In this document: positions 33,165 through 44,498 of the stretch, piece by piece
Layout: each line of letters begins with the position of its first letter
Position numbering within the stretch: position 1 is the first letter of the stretch
Assembly: GCF_000026985.1 (NCBI RefSeq)
Contig: NC_017390.1
Coordinates: 564,845-628,844, forward strand
Length of the DNA: 64,000 nucleotides
Direction: 5' to 3'
From: Erwinia pyrifoliae DSM 12163
GTDB lineage: Bacteria; Pseudomonadota; Gammaproteobacteria; Enterobacterales; Enterobacteriaceae
The notes under the pieces: generated by a model
What the model saw: the letters and a program-made list of their open reading frames with translations, nothing else
The model's database searches: none
What the model was told of the DNA's origin: nothing
Made by a program: the position numbers and the translations under genes

Positions 33165-33491
33165 TTAGTACGCGCCAGTGGCCGCTCCTGCCGGACCATA
33201 TAAGATTGCTGAACCATACCAAATGCCGGCTCCCCTTTTTTCAGAGAGCGCCAGGATCTGGTAGTAACGGGCGCCGGCGGCGTTGGCTTTGGCCGCCAGC
33301 GCCCGTCCAGCGTCGTCAGGAGAGCCTTCAACCGTTACGTTGGCAATGCCGAGGCGCGGCAAACCGTGACTCTGTGCACGGTCAATTTCCTGCGCCTGAG
33401 CTGTCGGCACAGGTAAAGGTTGTGGCGAGTTATAAAGTGAATGGCAACTGCTAAGCAGAAGCGTGATGAGTACAGCGGCTATCTTACGCAT
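33165..33491 (-). CDS. bsmA: BsmA-type lipoprotein (YdgH/BhsA/McbA family, DUF1471)
   Basis: The 108-residue lipoprotein has a signal peptide with lipobox LLSSC. The DUF1471 core contains AQEIDRAQSHGLPRLGIANV, the GSPDDAGRALAAKANAAGARYY segment and WYGSAILYG. This matches E. coli BsmA (YjfO), linked to biofilm peroxide and acid stress resistance. The ATG was chosen because GAGG lies about nine bases upstream. It starts 44 bases after the chemoreceptor gene on the same strand, so the two may be cotranscribed. Confidence 0.8.
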   Translation of the reverse strand: MRKIAAVLITLLLSSCHSLYNSPQPLPVPTAQAQEIDRAQSHGLPRLGIANVTVEGSPDDAGRALAAKANAAGARYYQILALSEKRGAGIWYGSAILYGPAGAATGAY

Positions 33492-33534
33492 AATCATTAC
33501 CTCACAGGAATGATAGCTCTTATTATAGGTCATT

Positions 33535-35469
33535 TTATGACCTGACGCTGAAGACCTTTACCAGTTCGTTGAGGTGATGCCCCTTGCAGTTCAGCTCCTG
33601 TGCCGTCATTTCGGAATCGGCGACTCGCTGGCTGTTTTGCTGCGATGCCTGACCGATTTGTGCCATTGCCTGACTCACTTGACCGATACCGCTGGACTGC
33701 TCCTGCGATGCGATGTTGATATCCCCCATCAACGCTTTCACCTGTTCAATGCGGGCGGTGATATTATCCATCGCCTGTCGCGTCTGCCCCGACAGCTGTT
33801 GCCCCTGCACCACTTTTTCCAGCGAGTCGGCGATCAGCCGATCGATCTCTTTAGCCGCTTGCGCGCTGCGCTGCGATAAGGCTCTCACTTCTCCGGCGAC
33901 GACGGCAAAGCCTTTGCCCTGTTCCCCGGCGCGGGCTGCTTCAACCGCCGCGTTCAGTGCGAGGATATTGGTCTGGAAGGCAATAGATTCGATCACTTGC
34001 GTAATATCGGCAATGCTCTGCGCAGCAGAGTTAATATCCGACATCGTGGCGGCTGAGCGACCAACGGTTTCATTGCCCTGGCTGACGGCTTCAGCAGCTT
34101 CACCGACCAGCTTCAGAGCTTGCATGACGTTGTGCGCATTCTGTTCTACCGTGGCGCCCAGCAGCTCCATGTTGGCACAGGTTTCCTCCATGCTGCTGGC
34201 CTGGCAGGTAATTTGCTCACTGATATCACTGCTGCTGCTGACGATCGCATCTGTACCGCCGGATATCTCATCGGCGGCGGTACGCACCTGGGCGACCACC
34301 TGCTGCAGGCCGTCACCTATTCCGTTAATCGCGACAATCAGCTGACCGATCTCATCCTGGCGCCGGGTTTCCAGCGTGGCCAGCAGGTTGCCAGCCGCAT
34401 ACTGCTGCGCCAGGTTAATCACCCTGTGCAGGGGGTGGCTCAGCCAGCGTTGGATCGCCCAGATGAACAGCCCGGCAAACATCACCACCAGCGCGGCGCC
34501 GATCAGCAGAAACATATTGCGCGTATGCTTCACCGGGGCCAGCAGGCTGCTCTTGTTAACCTCGCCAACCACCACCCAGCTCCATTCGGGCAGATAGTGC
34601 CAGGTGAGCATCTTCGCTTCACCTGTGTCATCAACGCATTCAAGCGTACCTTGTGGCTGACTGTGTATCTGCTGCTGCGCCTCCAGCGGCAGGCCCGGCA
34701 GCTGACCTTCCCGGCTCGGATGAAGCAGATACTGACCGCGATCGGGGCCAGCAGTGCTATTCAGCACGTAGAAAGAGCCACTGTCGCCGAGATGTTTTGC
34801 CAGCACTTTCTCACGGATCGCGGCATACTGTTTGCTGATATCTATGCCGATAAACTGAATCGCGATAATGCGGCCTGACTCATCACGCAACGGTTGGTAC
34901 TGGGTGATATAGGGTTTGCCAAACAGCAGGGCTATGCCCTGGAAAACCTTGCCCTTGTTTAGCGGCTCCCATGCCGGACTATGGTGATCCAGCCGGGTAG
35001 CGAGAGCGCGCTCGCCATTCTCTTTACGCAACGAGGTAGAAATACGCACAAACTCATCGCCGCTACGGACGAAAATTGTGGCAATTGCCCCGGTGCGCTG
35101 CCGGAAATCATCGACCAGCGTATGATCGAGGTTCAGCTTACGCATGCCGGCGCGCAGCGCGGGTGTGGCAAGCGAGCCAACCTGAATGCTTTGAGACTCG
35201 TCCAGCGAAAAAGGTCCAGGCAGGTAGCTCTGGAACAGCCGGCTGTAGTTGATTACTTCCTCGCGCAGGGTGGTGTTAAACATACTGGCCATATCGCTAA
35301 TATCGTCCGCCTGATTTTGCATATCGACTATGGCCAGGGCGCGCACCTGCTGTGCGGCATTATGACTCAGGGTTAGCGTTAAAATTAAAAACAGCACCGC
35401 CACGCTGAACGAAGTCAGTACTGAAAGCTGGACGCCCAAGCTCCGTGTTTTGAGAAAGAAGCGCTTCAT
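33535..35469 (-). CDS. Methyl-accepting chemotaxis protein with Cache sensor
   Basis: The 644-residue chemoreceptor starts at [11 protein letters not shown] first membrane helix (about 12-35) is followed by a periplasmic Cache_3-Cache_2-type sensor (about 40-300, with [21 protein letters not shown] and QFIGIDIS). A second helix (about 315-335), a HAMP domain, and the cytoplasmic signalling hairpin with [23 protein letters not shown] follow. There is no NWETF-type CheR-binding end. The ligand cannot be told; this sensor class often binds small organic acids. No recognisable E. coli orthologue at this place, so an accessory receptor. Confidence 0.9.
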   Translation of the reverse strand: MKRFFLKTRSLGVQLSVLTSFSVAVLFLILTLTLSHNAAQQVRALAIVDMQNQADDISDMASMFNTTLREEVINYSRLFQSYLPGPFSLDESQSIQVGSLATPALRAGMRKLNLDHTLVDDFRQRTGAIATIFVRSGDEFVRISTSLRKENGERALATRLDHHSPAWEPLNKGKVFQGIALLFGKPYITQYQPLRDESGRIIAIQFIGIDISKQYAAIREKVLAKHLGDSGSFYVLNSTAGPDRGQYLLHPSREGQLPGLPLEAQQQIHSQPQGTLECVDDTGEAKMLTWHYLPEWSWVVVGEVNKSSLLAPVKHTRNMFLLIGAALVVMFAGLFIWAIQRWLSHPLHRVINLAQQYAAGNLLATLETRRQDEIGQLIVAINGIGDGLQQVVAQVRTAADEISGGTDAIVSSSSDISEQITCQASSMEETCANMELLGATVEQNAHNVMQALKLVGEAAEAVSQGNETVGRSAATMSDINSAAQSIADITQVIESIAFQTNILALNAAVEAARAGEQGKGFAVVAGEVRALSQRSAQAAKEIDRLIADSLEKVVQGQQLSGQTRQAMDNITARIEQVKALMGDINIASQEQSSGIGQVSQAMAQIGQASQQNSQRVADSEMTAQELNCKGHHLNELVKVFSVRS

Positions 35470-35662
35470 TGTTATGCCTTGTATCATTTGAGGGAATGCG
35501 CGGATTATACGGCAGGTAATTATAATATTCTCTTTAAAATTAAAGGCTTATTCCTAGTGTTTTTTCCTGGGGCTGATGCTTAGCTGCGTTTGCTTCGTAC
35601 GTTAATAACGCCATCCGGCCCGCTTTGGCGGCGGGAAGCGCTGAATATCAACAGGAGATATC

Positions 35663-36424
35663 ATGATTGAGCTGAATACTGAACGTTTCGCAGAGATCGA
35701 ATGTTTACATGCTTTCCCTTCCGGTAAACGGCATCAGGCGTTACCCACCGTGCTGTTTTATCATGGCTACAGCTCGTCGAAAGAGGTGTACGCCTACTTT
35801 GCCGTGGCGCTGGCGCAGGCGGGATATCGCGCCGTGCTGCCGGATGCCGATATGCACGGTGCGCGTTATGACGGTGATGACCAGCGGCGGCTAACGCGCT
35901 TCTGGGACATTCTGCGCACCAATATTGATGAGCTGCCACAGATTGAGCGGGCGCTGCGCCAGCATCAGCTGGTGGATGGTGCACGTTTGGCGGTGGCGGG
36001 AGCCTCAATGGGCGGAATGACCGCGCTGGGTGCGCTGGCGCGCTATCCACAGCTACACAGCTGCGCCTGCCTGATGGGTTCCGGTTATTACCGCCAGCTG
36101 GCGTCCACGTTGTTCCCGCCGCTGGTGGCCGATCGTGCTGAACAGGAAAAACAGCTGGCGGAGTATGACGTGAGTCATCAGCTGGCGCGTTTCGCCAACC
36201 GCCCCCTGCTGATATGGCACGGCGATGCCGATGAAGTGGTGCCCGTCGCCGAAAGCGTGCGTTTAGAGCAGGCCTTGCGCCGCAGCGGCCTGGATCGCAA
36301 TCTGACATACCTGATCGAAAAAGGCGTGGGGCACCGTATCACTCCTCCGGCGCTGTCGGCATTGACCGGTTTTTTCGCACATCACCTGCCATTATCCGCT
36401 GGTGATGGAAAAGCCACCAGATAG
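35663..36424 (+). CDS. yjfP: YjfP-type carboxylesterase (alpha/beta hydrolase)
   Basis: The 253-residue hydrolase has the nucleophile elbow GASMGG, the oxyanion region FYHGYSSSKEVYAYFAV, a catalytic Asp in WHGDADEVVP and a His in GVGHRITP. It matches E. coli YjfP, an esterase active on short acyl chains in vitro; the physiological substrate is unknown. GGAGATATC precedes the ATG. It lies just before the rpsF operon. Confidence 0.9.
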   Translation: MIELNTERFAEIECLHAFPSGKRHQALPTVLFYHGYSSSKEVYAYFAVALAQAGYRAVLPDADMHGARYDGDDQRRLTRFWDILRTNIDELPQIERALRQHQLVDGARLAVAGASMGGMTALGALARYPQLHSCACLMGSGYYRQLASTLFPPLVADRAEQEKQLAEYDVSHQLARFANRPLLIWHGDADEVVPVAESVRLEQALRRSGLDRNLTYLIEKGVGHRITPPALSALTGFFAHHLPLSAGDGKATR

Positions 36425-36473
36425 TGTAGAGGTGACTCATGGCGCTCCTTTTTCGCCAGAGGCGATCTTTACC

Positions 36474-36502
36474 TTGTGTTTCCGCCGTCTCGCCAGTATG
36501 AT
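36474..36502 (+). promoter_or_regulatory. Probable promoter of the rpsF operon
   Basis: TTGTGT (36474-36479) and TATGAT (36497-36502) separated by 17 bp, about 100 bases before rpsF. Confidence 0.6.
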
Positions 36503-36538
36503 TACGCGTCAATTTTTCAGCCGTACACAAACAACGTT

Positions 36539-36999
<461 letters not shown>

Positions 37000-37004
37000 T
37001 TTCC

Positions 37005-37554
<550 letters not shown>

Positions 37555-37580
37555 CGGCAACTGTCCATTAACGACTTTAA

Positions 37581-38045
<465 letters not shown>

Positions 38046-38064
38046 TCGCTAAAGCCCGATACCA

Positions 38065-38094
38065 AACGCCGACCTCAGGGTCGGCGTTTTTGTT
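38065..38094 (+). terminator. rplI operon terminator
   Basis: AACGCCGACC-TCAG-GGTCGGCGTT followed by TTTTGTTT. It may also serve ytfB on the other strand. Confidence 0.9.
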
Positions 38095-38095
38095 T

Positions 38096-38644
38096 CTATG
38101 GTGCCTGAATAAAGCTGCCATCCGGCTGGCGGGTAAACAGTATATTGCCGTTAGCACCCTCCAGCGTTAGTCCGGTCACCACTCCCTGCGTATTCTGACG
38201 TATTTTCACCGTCTGACCGCTGTGCAACGTGCTGAGAGGCTTGTCATTACCCTCTACCTGCGCCATGGCAAATACATCAGTAACCGGCAGGTTATTGTCG
38301 CGAAAAAGCTGTGCCAGCGTCTGGCCGGAAGCAACGGTGTAATTCCGCCACTGGCCATCTGCATCAGACTGGGGGGCGAACGTTGAAGGTGAGCTATCAG
38401 TGAGCTGCGCCTGTAACGGGGCTTCGGTGGCGGCGGAGCCGCTGTGCAGCGGAGTGACCGGCTGCACGCTATGCTGCTTAGAGGGGTACGGCCACAAAAA
38501 CGCCAGCAGCATCAACAGCGCAGCGGCAATAATGCCACGGCGATGCGGGGCGGGCAGGGGATCCATCCAGCTTACCCGGTCTGGCAGATGCCAGAGACGA
38601 CTGGACCATGATGTGAAGTGCGAACCGGGCGATGCGTCTGGCAT
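38096..38644 (-). CDS. ytfB: OapA/YtfB-family cell-division-associated protein
   Basis: The protein has a short cytoplasmic N-terminus with DRVSWMDPLPAPHRRGII, one membrane helix, a low-complexity linker, and a LysM-like/OapA C-terminal domain. In that domain WRNYTVASGQTLAQLFRDNNLP and ILFTRQPDGSF are clear. E. coli YtfB localises to the septum and binds glycans. The ATG at 38644 gives 182 residues and follows AGGAGGA; an in-frame ATG at 38761 also has a fair ribosome-binding site, so the start is uncertain. Convergent with rplI. Confidence 0.88.
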   Translation of the reverse strand: MPDASPGSHFTSWSSRLWHLPDRVSWMDPLPAPHRRGIIAAALLMLLAFLWPYPSKQHSVQPVTPLHSGSAATEAPLQAQLTDSSPSTFAPQSDADGQWRNYTVASGQTLAQLFRDNNLPVTDVFAMAQVEGNDKPLSTLHSGQTVKIRQNTQGVVTGLTLEGANGNILFTRQPDGSFIQAP

Positions 38645-38969
38645 TATGGTCTCCTCCTGGCGCGAAAATCGCGCGAACGGTGAGCTTTGCGCAAGCCATT
38701 TTTTAATATGGCTGGCAACAAGCGGCGGGCTTCTCCTTGGCCTGCGGGCTATTTGGCCCATTTTTACCTCTGATAGTTTGTAGCTTAGCAGACTCACGGT
38801 GACCTGATGTTATCCGTAGCCGTCCGGTAGCCGTTCTGCGGCTGGAAAACAGGAAAGGTATTGTTTCCGTTTCACCGTGAAAAGTCACCAGGGGAATATG
38901 GGATTTTACGCCCGTTGTCTGCGCTGTTATGCTTCGTCCTCGGTTTTATCAATGATGAAAGGAAAATCC

Positions 38970-39590
38970 ATGACAACCCCTTCTTTTGACAGCGTTGAAG
39001 CGCAAGCAAGTTACGGTATCGGTTTACAGGTTGGTCAGCAGCTGCAGGAATCGGGTCTGCAGGGTTTGCAGCCTGAAGCTCTGCTGGCAGGTCTGCGCGA
39101 TGCGCTGGAAGGGAATGCCCCGGCGGTGCCTGTAGATGTCGTTCACCGCGCACTGCGTGAAGTGCACGAACGCGCCGAAGTCGTTCGTCAGGAGCGTCAG
39201 CAGGCTCTGGCAGTGGAAGGCCAGACGTTCCTGGAAGAGAACGCGAAGCGTGATGGCGTCAACAGCACAGAAACCGGGCTGCAGTTTAGCGTACTGACTC
39301 AGGGGGAAGGCCCCATCCCATCTCGCCAGGATCGTGTGCGTGTGCACTACACCGGTAAACTGATCGACGGCAGCGTGTTTGACAGCTCCGTGCAGCGCGG
39401 CGAACCGGCTGAATTTCCGGTCAGCGGCGTGATCCCTGGCTGGATTGAAGCATTGACCCTGATGCCGGTCGGTTCTAGGTGGCAACTGGTGATCCCACAT
39501 AACCTTGCTTACGGCGAACGTGGTGCCGGAGCTTCTATCCCGCCTTTCAGTACCCTGGTGTTTGAAGTCGAGCTGCTGGAAATCCTGTAA
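38970..39590 (+). CDS. fklB: FKBP-type peptidyl-prolyl isomerase FklB (FKBP22)
   Basis: The 206-residue protein (same length as in E. coli) has an N-terminal dimerization domain (about 1-90, [12 protein letters not shown]) and a C-terminal FKBP domain. The FKBP domain has [18 protein letters not shown], the [13 protein letters not shown] loop and [18 protein letters not shown]. It catalyses cis-trans proline isomerization. The ATG follows AAAGGA; the frame is open upstream without conservation. In E. coli cycA follows; here the accessory toxin-like gene does. Confidence 0.96.
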   Translation: MTTPSFDSVEAQASYGIGLQVGQQLQESGLQGLQPEALLAGLRDALEGNAPAVPVDVVHRALREVHERAEVVRQERQQALAVEGQTFLEENAKRDGVNSTETGLQFSVLTQGEGPIPSRQDRVRVHYTGKLIDGSVFDSSVQRGEPAEFPVSGVIPGWIEALTLMPVGSRWQLVIPHNLAYGERGAGASIPPFSTLVFEVELLEIL

Positions 39591-39715
39591 GTTTGCCGGC
39601 ATTCCGATAGTGTGATAGCGAGCGCCCACATGAGTTCCCGCACAACCTTACTTCGTAAGGATTCCGGATGCTGAATTCTTAGTCCCGGATCTCAAAAGGT
39701 GTATGGAACTCAAAT

Positions 39716-39739
39716 GGGTGCCCTTTCAAAGGGGCACCC
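39716..39739. terminator. Hairpin between fklB and the toxin-like gene
   Basis: GGGTGCCCTTT and AAAGGGGCACCC form a stem with a one-base bulge between convergent genes, without a following T run. The 210-base spacer also holds a small CCTTAC/GTAAGG hairpin near 39650 and no gene. Confidence 0.45.
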
Positions 39740-39800
39740 GGCAATCGAACGGAAAATTCCACCATTCAGGCGGTTAACCTTTGGGAAATGAGCGTGTTTT

Positions 39801-42800
39801 CTACATTTCGATAATATCTTTACCTATAGATAAATTTTTCAATTTATCTGTCTTTTCCAAAGAGAGAATCCCTTGATAAGGGTCTCTGAAGTAGAATTCA
39901 TGTGTATCTGCTTTTGTAATGATGCAAAAGTGTCCATCAATATTGACTATTCCTGTCCACCTGTCCTCACGCATTTTATCTTGTATATATTTTGCGGGGT
40001 CTTCAATACGTAAATATTTATTGCTAACGCCTGATTCGCTCATTATTTCAGATAATGTTAAAGAAAAAGCGCCATCGGTACTATCTTTGTTTAAACTCAT
40101 AAAATGTTTGATAACGCTTTCATCTATATTTCTTACCTTTTTTAGATCTTTTGCAATCATTGTTATGCATGCAAACCCACAAGATTTAATTGTTCCTTGT
40201 TTCATAACGTGTAAATCGTATGGGTAGTGCGTATAAACCATTTCAGTTTTGTATTTATTTGGAGCGATAAGGATGTTTTTAGAGGTTTTAAAATTGATAG
40301 GTACAACATCAAATAATACGTCAGAATTTTTTAATCCACCGGGCTTATCATCTGGGTAATAGACAGACCTTTCTGAATCTGACGTTTTTATCGTTACTTT
40401 ATTTATACTAAAAAATTCATGCTTGTGGTCTGATTGCGATTTTTTCATATCGAACAGTAATCCGTCGTCGATAGGATCAAAATGTTCAAGGATATTTTTC
40501 GTCAACGTTTTTGTCGGATCAATGTCGAAAGTTGTAGAGTAGCCATCTGTACAAGATACTGTTACACTTGCTTGTTCACTTGGGAAATAATTAAGCTGCC
40601 CCGGAAATCCTGGTGCTGTCTCTGCCGCTGACCATCTGTTTTTCGTGAATTCAACTCTTATTTTTTCTTTTCCTACAGGAATGGAGTAACCCGTATCGCT
40701 TTTTGATAAGCTTACCCATCCATTTTTTACTTTAATATACATGTTGCCACTACCATCTTTCCTTATACCCATTGAGTTCTGAGGGGATAAGTCCCCGGGT
40801 TTAAAGTCGGTACGAATTATATCTTTGCTTATTATATCCTCTAATGCTTTGGTGTTCTTGATTTTACGGGCACCCTGTCTGTTTAATCTTTGGTCAGTAT
40901 GAGCTGGGGCTTTAGGCGTTAACACATCTTTATTTGTTGCACTGCTTAATAATGCATCGTTTTCAAACTTATTTTTACCAAATGATAGTTTCATCCCGAG
41001 ACTTTCACTCTCAGAGATATGAATGATGCCCCCTTCATCGGTTAACGTCATTTTGTAAAATTCATTGTTGACTTTTATATATGATTCTCCATCTACAGTC
41101 CACCTCACTCCATGGTGGTCGGGTGCAGAAAGTTTGCTGACATCAATGTTCTGTATATGTTTATAATCGCTTAAAAATGACTCAACATTTTTAGAGATAT
41201 GAGCAGAAGTCGGCTTTTCAAACAACCAACGATCACCATCCCATTCTACCGCATATCCCTTTTTGTCTGGATTTTTAATATCGTAAATTTCATATAATAT
41301 ACCCTTTCCTTTATGCTCAACATTTCTTACTGGAACCAGCTCACCGTTAATTTCAATATACCTACCCCAGGGGTAATGCCCTGCATCACCCACTTTTTCC
41401 TGATGGTATATTTTACCGTTGCCATAGTATGGCTCATTATTGTTGCTCCTGGGTACATAGTAAAAACCATCCTCCTTGTGCGTTTTTATTGCTGAAACTA
41501 TTTCTTTTTGTTCATTGTTAAATACCTGATGTCCATTGTGCACATTCAAATGCCAATTTCTGGACAGCGGCTCCATATATACAGGGATATTTTCTCTAAT
41601 TCCAGATTCTTTTTTTATTACTATCTCGAATTTTCCTACACTATTCTGGTTAAGCTCATAATAATCACCATATAGATTAATTTGTTTTTTCCCCTCTCGA
41701 GTCTGAACGTTAAGTCCGGTGGAATCAAATGTATCTGCATATCGCCATCTCAGATCGTTATTGACAATGACTTTTTTCTGTAGCAATCCCTGATTTACGG
41801 CATTGGGATGGTAGGTGATGAACTCATTGTCGATCCCCGTAGATTTAAGGTAAATAACTCTACCATTGTCATTGATTGAACCTTTTAACTGATTCAACTC
41901 CAGCAGGACTTCCGTTCTTATACCGGTCTGAGAATTCCTGGTATAAAAAGCTGCTCGTGACTGTGCCGGTAAGGCGTTAAAAAGCTCGTGAGGTTTTACT
42001 TTACCGGAGCTACTACCTCGCTTAAATATCTGTCCATCGGCATTAAGCGATGTTCCCATATCCGCAATAAATAGATTACTGAACCTTTGAGCGCAAATTT
42101 TATCGCCTAGATCACTGTAATGTTTCTCGCGCAATTTATTGGCTATTAAACGCGCTATAAATGATTTCAGCCCGAGTGTTATAATGTCAGCAGAAATATT
42201 TAGCCCTTCAGCAAGCCCTTGGGTTTCAGGAGAGGGGCGACCATCTTTATTATCATAAATCGTGCGAAACGGATTTTCAGCGCGTTGGGCATACAATAAA
42301 AAAGTCTTACCAACACTCTCTCCATTGGAGTTATATATTTCTTCCTCAAACGCGCAAGTTCCCTTTATATGTCCCATTATCCGTTCGTCTTGCGCGCTTT
42401 GCGCTTCACGTATTATGCGGCTTTTTTTTGGAGTAACATGCAAGTGGGCAATGTATATCGGTGCCCCGGCAGCCTCAGACCGCAGCGAGAATTCAAAATC
42501 ATTAGCGTCATCCGCTGACAGTTGCCCGTTTGACACAACTTGCTCAGTTATGGCGGAAATCAGCTTATCCTTCTTCTGTTCACTGTTAATCATACAGCTG
42601 TCATTCTCTATAACCTGAATAACACCTTCATTACCATTAAATATCGGCGCGGCGTACGCCCCTGGTATCAGAGAAGGATATTTCCCTGCTTCTACTGCGG
42701 AAGGAGCTTGGTTTTTATTTACCTTAGCCAGAGTCGATTGTTCAATCCCAGATGGGTGACTCTGGGGACGGGGGAGTACATTTTTGCCGCTGGCTGATAT

Positions 42801-43106
42801 CATTTGCTCCTCGGGCAAACATGACTCAGATATGGGTAATGTAATATTATCAAGCAGAAGCATAAACTGAATGAGTGTTAACACCTTTCCTGGTGGAGAA
42901 GTTTGCTGGGATGGTATTCGGTGCTTTTCGTCCGGTGAATTGATGGCTTCGGTAATATACGCCCCAAATTGACGTATTGGATTTGGAGTGGATGAGTTGT
43001 TTGAGTTGTCAGCCCGCACACACGTAACGGATTTACCGATTTTTCTGTGATGATAATTCTGATTATTGCCAATTGATTTCCTGTAATTAGCTATCGTTTC
43101 TAACAT
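39801..43106 (-). CDS. Large toxin-like protein with C-terminal C39/papain-like peptidase domain
   Basis: The 1101-residue protein has no signal peptide; its N-terminus is rich in Asn and Ser. Near residues 576-628, 664-715 and 777-826 are three beta-rich units of similar pattern (Tyr-Ile-[KE]-[VI] strand, later a Trp-containing strand), resembling spacer regions of large bacterial toxins. The C-terminal 130 residues look like a C39-type cysteine peptidase: Q970 six residues before C976 (KQGTIKSCGFAC), H1059 in DGHFCII, D1075 in FRDPYQG. The gene is AT-rich against its neighbours. It follows the cpdB stub on the same strand. I do not recognise a named orthologue. A delivered effector or toxin is inferred; delivery route and target are unknown. 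AGGGA precedes the ATG. Confidence 0.75.
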   Translation of the reverse strand: MLETIANYRKSIGNNQNYHHRKIGKSVTCVRADNSNNSSTPNPIRQFGAYITEAINSPDEKHRIPSQQTSPPGKVLTLIQFMLLLDNITLPISESCLPEEQMISASGKNVLPRPQSHPSGIEQSTLAKVNKNQAPSAVEAGKYPSLIPGAYAAPIFNGNEGVIQVIENDSCMINSEQKKDKLISAITEQVVSNGQLSADDANDFEFSLRSEAAGAPIYIAHLHVTPKKSRIIREAQSAQDERIMGHIKGTCAFEEEIYNSNGESVGKTFLLYAQRAENPFRTIYDNKDGRPSPETQGLAEGLNISADIITLGLKSFIARLIANKLREKHYSDLGDKICAQRFSNLFIADMGTSLNADGQIFKRGSSSGKVKPHELFNALPAQSRAAFYTRNSQTGIRTEVLLELNQLKGSINDNGRVIYLKSTGIDNEFITYHPNAVNQGLLQKKVIVNNDLRWRYADTFDSTGLNVQTREGKKQINLYGDYYELNQNSVGKFEIVIKKESGIRENIPVYMEPLSRNWHLNVHNGHQVFNNEQKEIVSAIKTHKEDGFYYVPRSNNNEPYYGNGKIYHQEKVGDAGHYPWGRYIEINGELVPVRNVEHKGKGILYEIYDIKNPDKKGYAVEWDGDRWLFEKPTSAHISKNVESFLSDYKHIQNIDVSKLSAPDHHGVRWTVDGESYIKVNNEFYKMTLTDEGGIIHISESESLGMKLSFGKNKFENDALLSSATNKDVLTPKAPAHTDQRLNRQGARKIKNTKALEDIISKDIIRTDFKPGDLSPQNSMGIRKDGSGNMYIKVKNGWVSLSKSDTGYSIPVGKEKIRVEFTKNRWSAAETAPGFPGQLNYFPSEQASVTVSCTDGYSTTFDIDPTKTLTKNILEHFDPIDDGLLFDMKKSQSDHKHEFFSINKVTIKTSDSERSVYYPDDKPGGLKNSDVLFDVVPINFKTSKNILIAPNKYKTEMVYTHYPYDLHVMKQGTIKSCGFACITMIAKDLKKVRNIDESVIKHFMSLNKDSTDGAFSLTLSEIMSESGVSNKYLRIEDPAKYIQDKMREDRWTGIVNIDGHFCIITKADTHEFYFRDPYQGILSLEKTDKLKNLSIGKDIIEM

Positions 43107-43306
43107 GTCGTCTTTCCCTTTTGGTTTAAAAATGCTTAATTATATTTTTTACTCGTATGGTCAGTATGGAATATTGATCCCAGTTTTTTCTTATTTTTTT
43201 AAGGTGCAATAGGCTGCAAGATTCCGGTGAAGCTGGGCTTTATATTGAATAAAGTTGAGTCAGATCGCCGATCGAATACTTCTCTTTATTACTTATTTAT
43301 TATCAA

Positions 43307-43519
43307 TTAACACGATGCTGATTGCCTGCCGGTGCGTCCTTTTATCGGTAAAGTCGTACGCACCAGGCGATAATCATTTGTGGACCGATCTTTCTTTGTA
43401 TCAAAATCCATCATATTACAGTGCCAGTCAGTGGTTTCCAGAATACGGAAATCGACGGTGGCTGCATGCAGCGTGTGACTCACCAGCAGTGCGCCCAACG
43501 TAAGGCAGGATTTGAACAT
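43307..43519 (-). pseudogene. cpdB: 5' stub of cpdB (2',3'-cyclic-nucleotide phosphodiesterase)
   Basis: The frame begins with a signal peptide (MFKSCLTLGALLVSHTLHAA) and continues ATVDFRILETTDWHCNMMDFDTKKD, the start of periplasmic CpdB, then fades after LVRTT and stops at 70 codons. E. coli CpdB has about 647 residues. A good AGGGAG ribosome-binding site remains. It is divergent from cysQ as in E. coli, so this is the native gene with its body lost; the toxin-like gene now lies downstream. The usual ETTDLH metal motif reads ETTDWH here. Confidence 0.85.
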
Positions 43520-43757
43520 GTTTTCTCCCTTAAACGTTCTTCGATAAACTTCTGTAACTATCGCAGAGTATGGTGAAACGTTGTCTAATGGTCACTGATA
43601 AATGTGGCGCGGCACGCATAATTCAGTCATAACGTGTGCTTACATTGGATGCTATCCCACTAACTTTATGATTATTCAAAAAATGGCAGTATACCGTGCT
43701 CCGCTATCACAGGTGCGTTATGCTGATGAAAACACCAGAATATTCAGGAGGTGGACC

Positions 43758-44498
43758 GTGTTAGAAAAAATTTGCCAGCTGGCGCGTGAAGCAGGTGATG
43801 CCATTATGCAGGTGTATGACGGACAGGCTCCACTGGATGTGGCGCAGAAGCCCGATGACTCACCGGTGACTGCCGCAGACATGGCGGCGCACAAGGTGAT
43901 TGTCGCCGGACTACAGGCGTTAACCCCCACCATCCCGGTTTTGTCTGAAGAAGCGCCGCAGAGCTGGGAGATACGCCAGCACTGGCAGCAATACTGGCTG
44001 GTGGATCCGCTCGACGGCACCAAAGAGTTTATCAAACGTAACGGGGAGTTTACGGTCAATATCGCGCTGATCAAAGCGGGAAAAACGGTACTGGGAGTGG
44101 TCTATGCGCCGGTACTGGCGGTGATGTATTGCGCTGCCGAAGGCAAAGCCTGGAAGGAAGAGGGTGGCCATAAAATCAGGATTCAGGTGCAGGATGCGCG
44201 CCCGCCGCTGGTGGTAGTCAGTCGTTCACATGCCGACAGCGAACTGGAAGATTACCTCAAGCAACTCGGCGACCATCAGACCACCGCGATTGGCTCCTCG
44301 CTGAAGTTCTGCCTGGTGGCAGAGGGGAAAGCACAGCTCTATCCGCGCTTCGGGCCTACCAATATCTGGGATACCGGTGCAGGCCACGCGGTGGCGGCGG
44401 CGGCGGGTGCGCACGTTAATGACTGGCAGGGTAAACCCCTTGATTATGCCCCGCGCGAATCATTCCTCAATCCGGGGTTTCGCGTATCCATTTTTTGA
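43758..44498 (+). CDS. cysQ: 3'(2'),5'-bisphosphate nucleotidase CysQ
   Basis: The 246-residue enzyme of the inositol monophosphatase family has DPLDGTKEF at the metal site, with the upstream EE pair in LSEEAPQ and WDTGAGHAV near the C-terminus. It removes the 3' phosphate from PAP formed in sulfate assimilation. The start is GTG six bases after AGGAGG and gives the standard N-terminus [21 protein letters not shown]. The open frame upstream is not conserved. Length equals E. coli CysQ. Confidence 0.96.
   Translation: MLEKICQLAREAGDAIMQVYDGQAPLDVAQKPDDSPVTAADMAAHKVIVAGLQALTPTIPVLSEEAPQSWEIRQHWQQYWLVDPLDGTKEFIKRNGEFTVNIALIKAGKTVLGVVYAPVLAVMYCAAEGKAWKEEGGHKIRIQVQDARPPLVVVSRSHADSELEDYLKQLGDHQTTAIGSSLKFCLVAEGKAQLYPRFGPTNIWDTGAGHAVAAAAGAHVNDWQGKPLDYAPRESFLNPGFRVSIF

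Noticed and set aside
35661..36308. 215-codon open frame opposite yjfP
   Set aside because: Mirrors the coding frame of a clear esterase; Arg/Pro/Ala-rich shadow composition.
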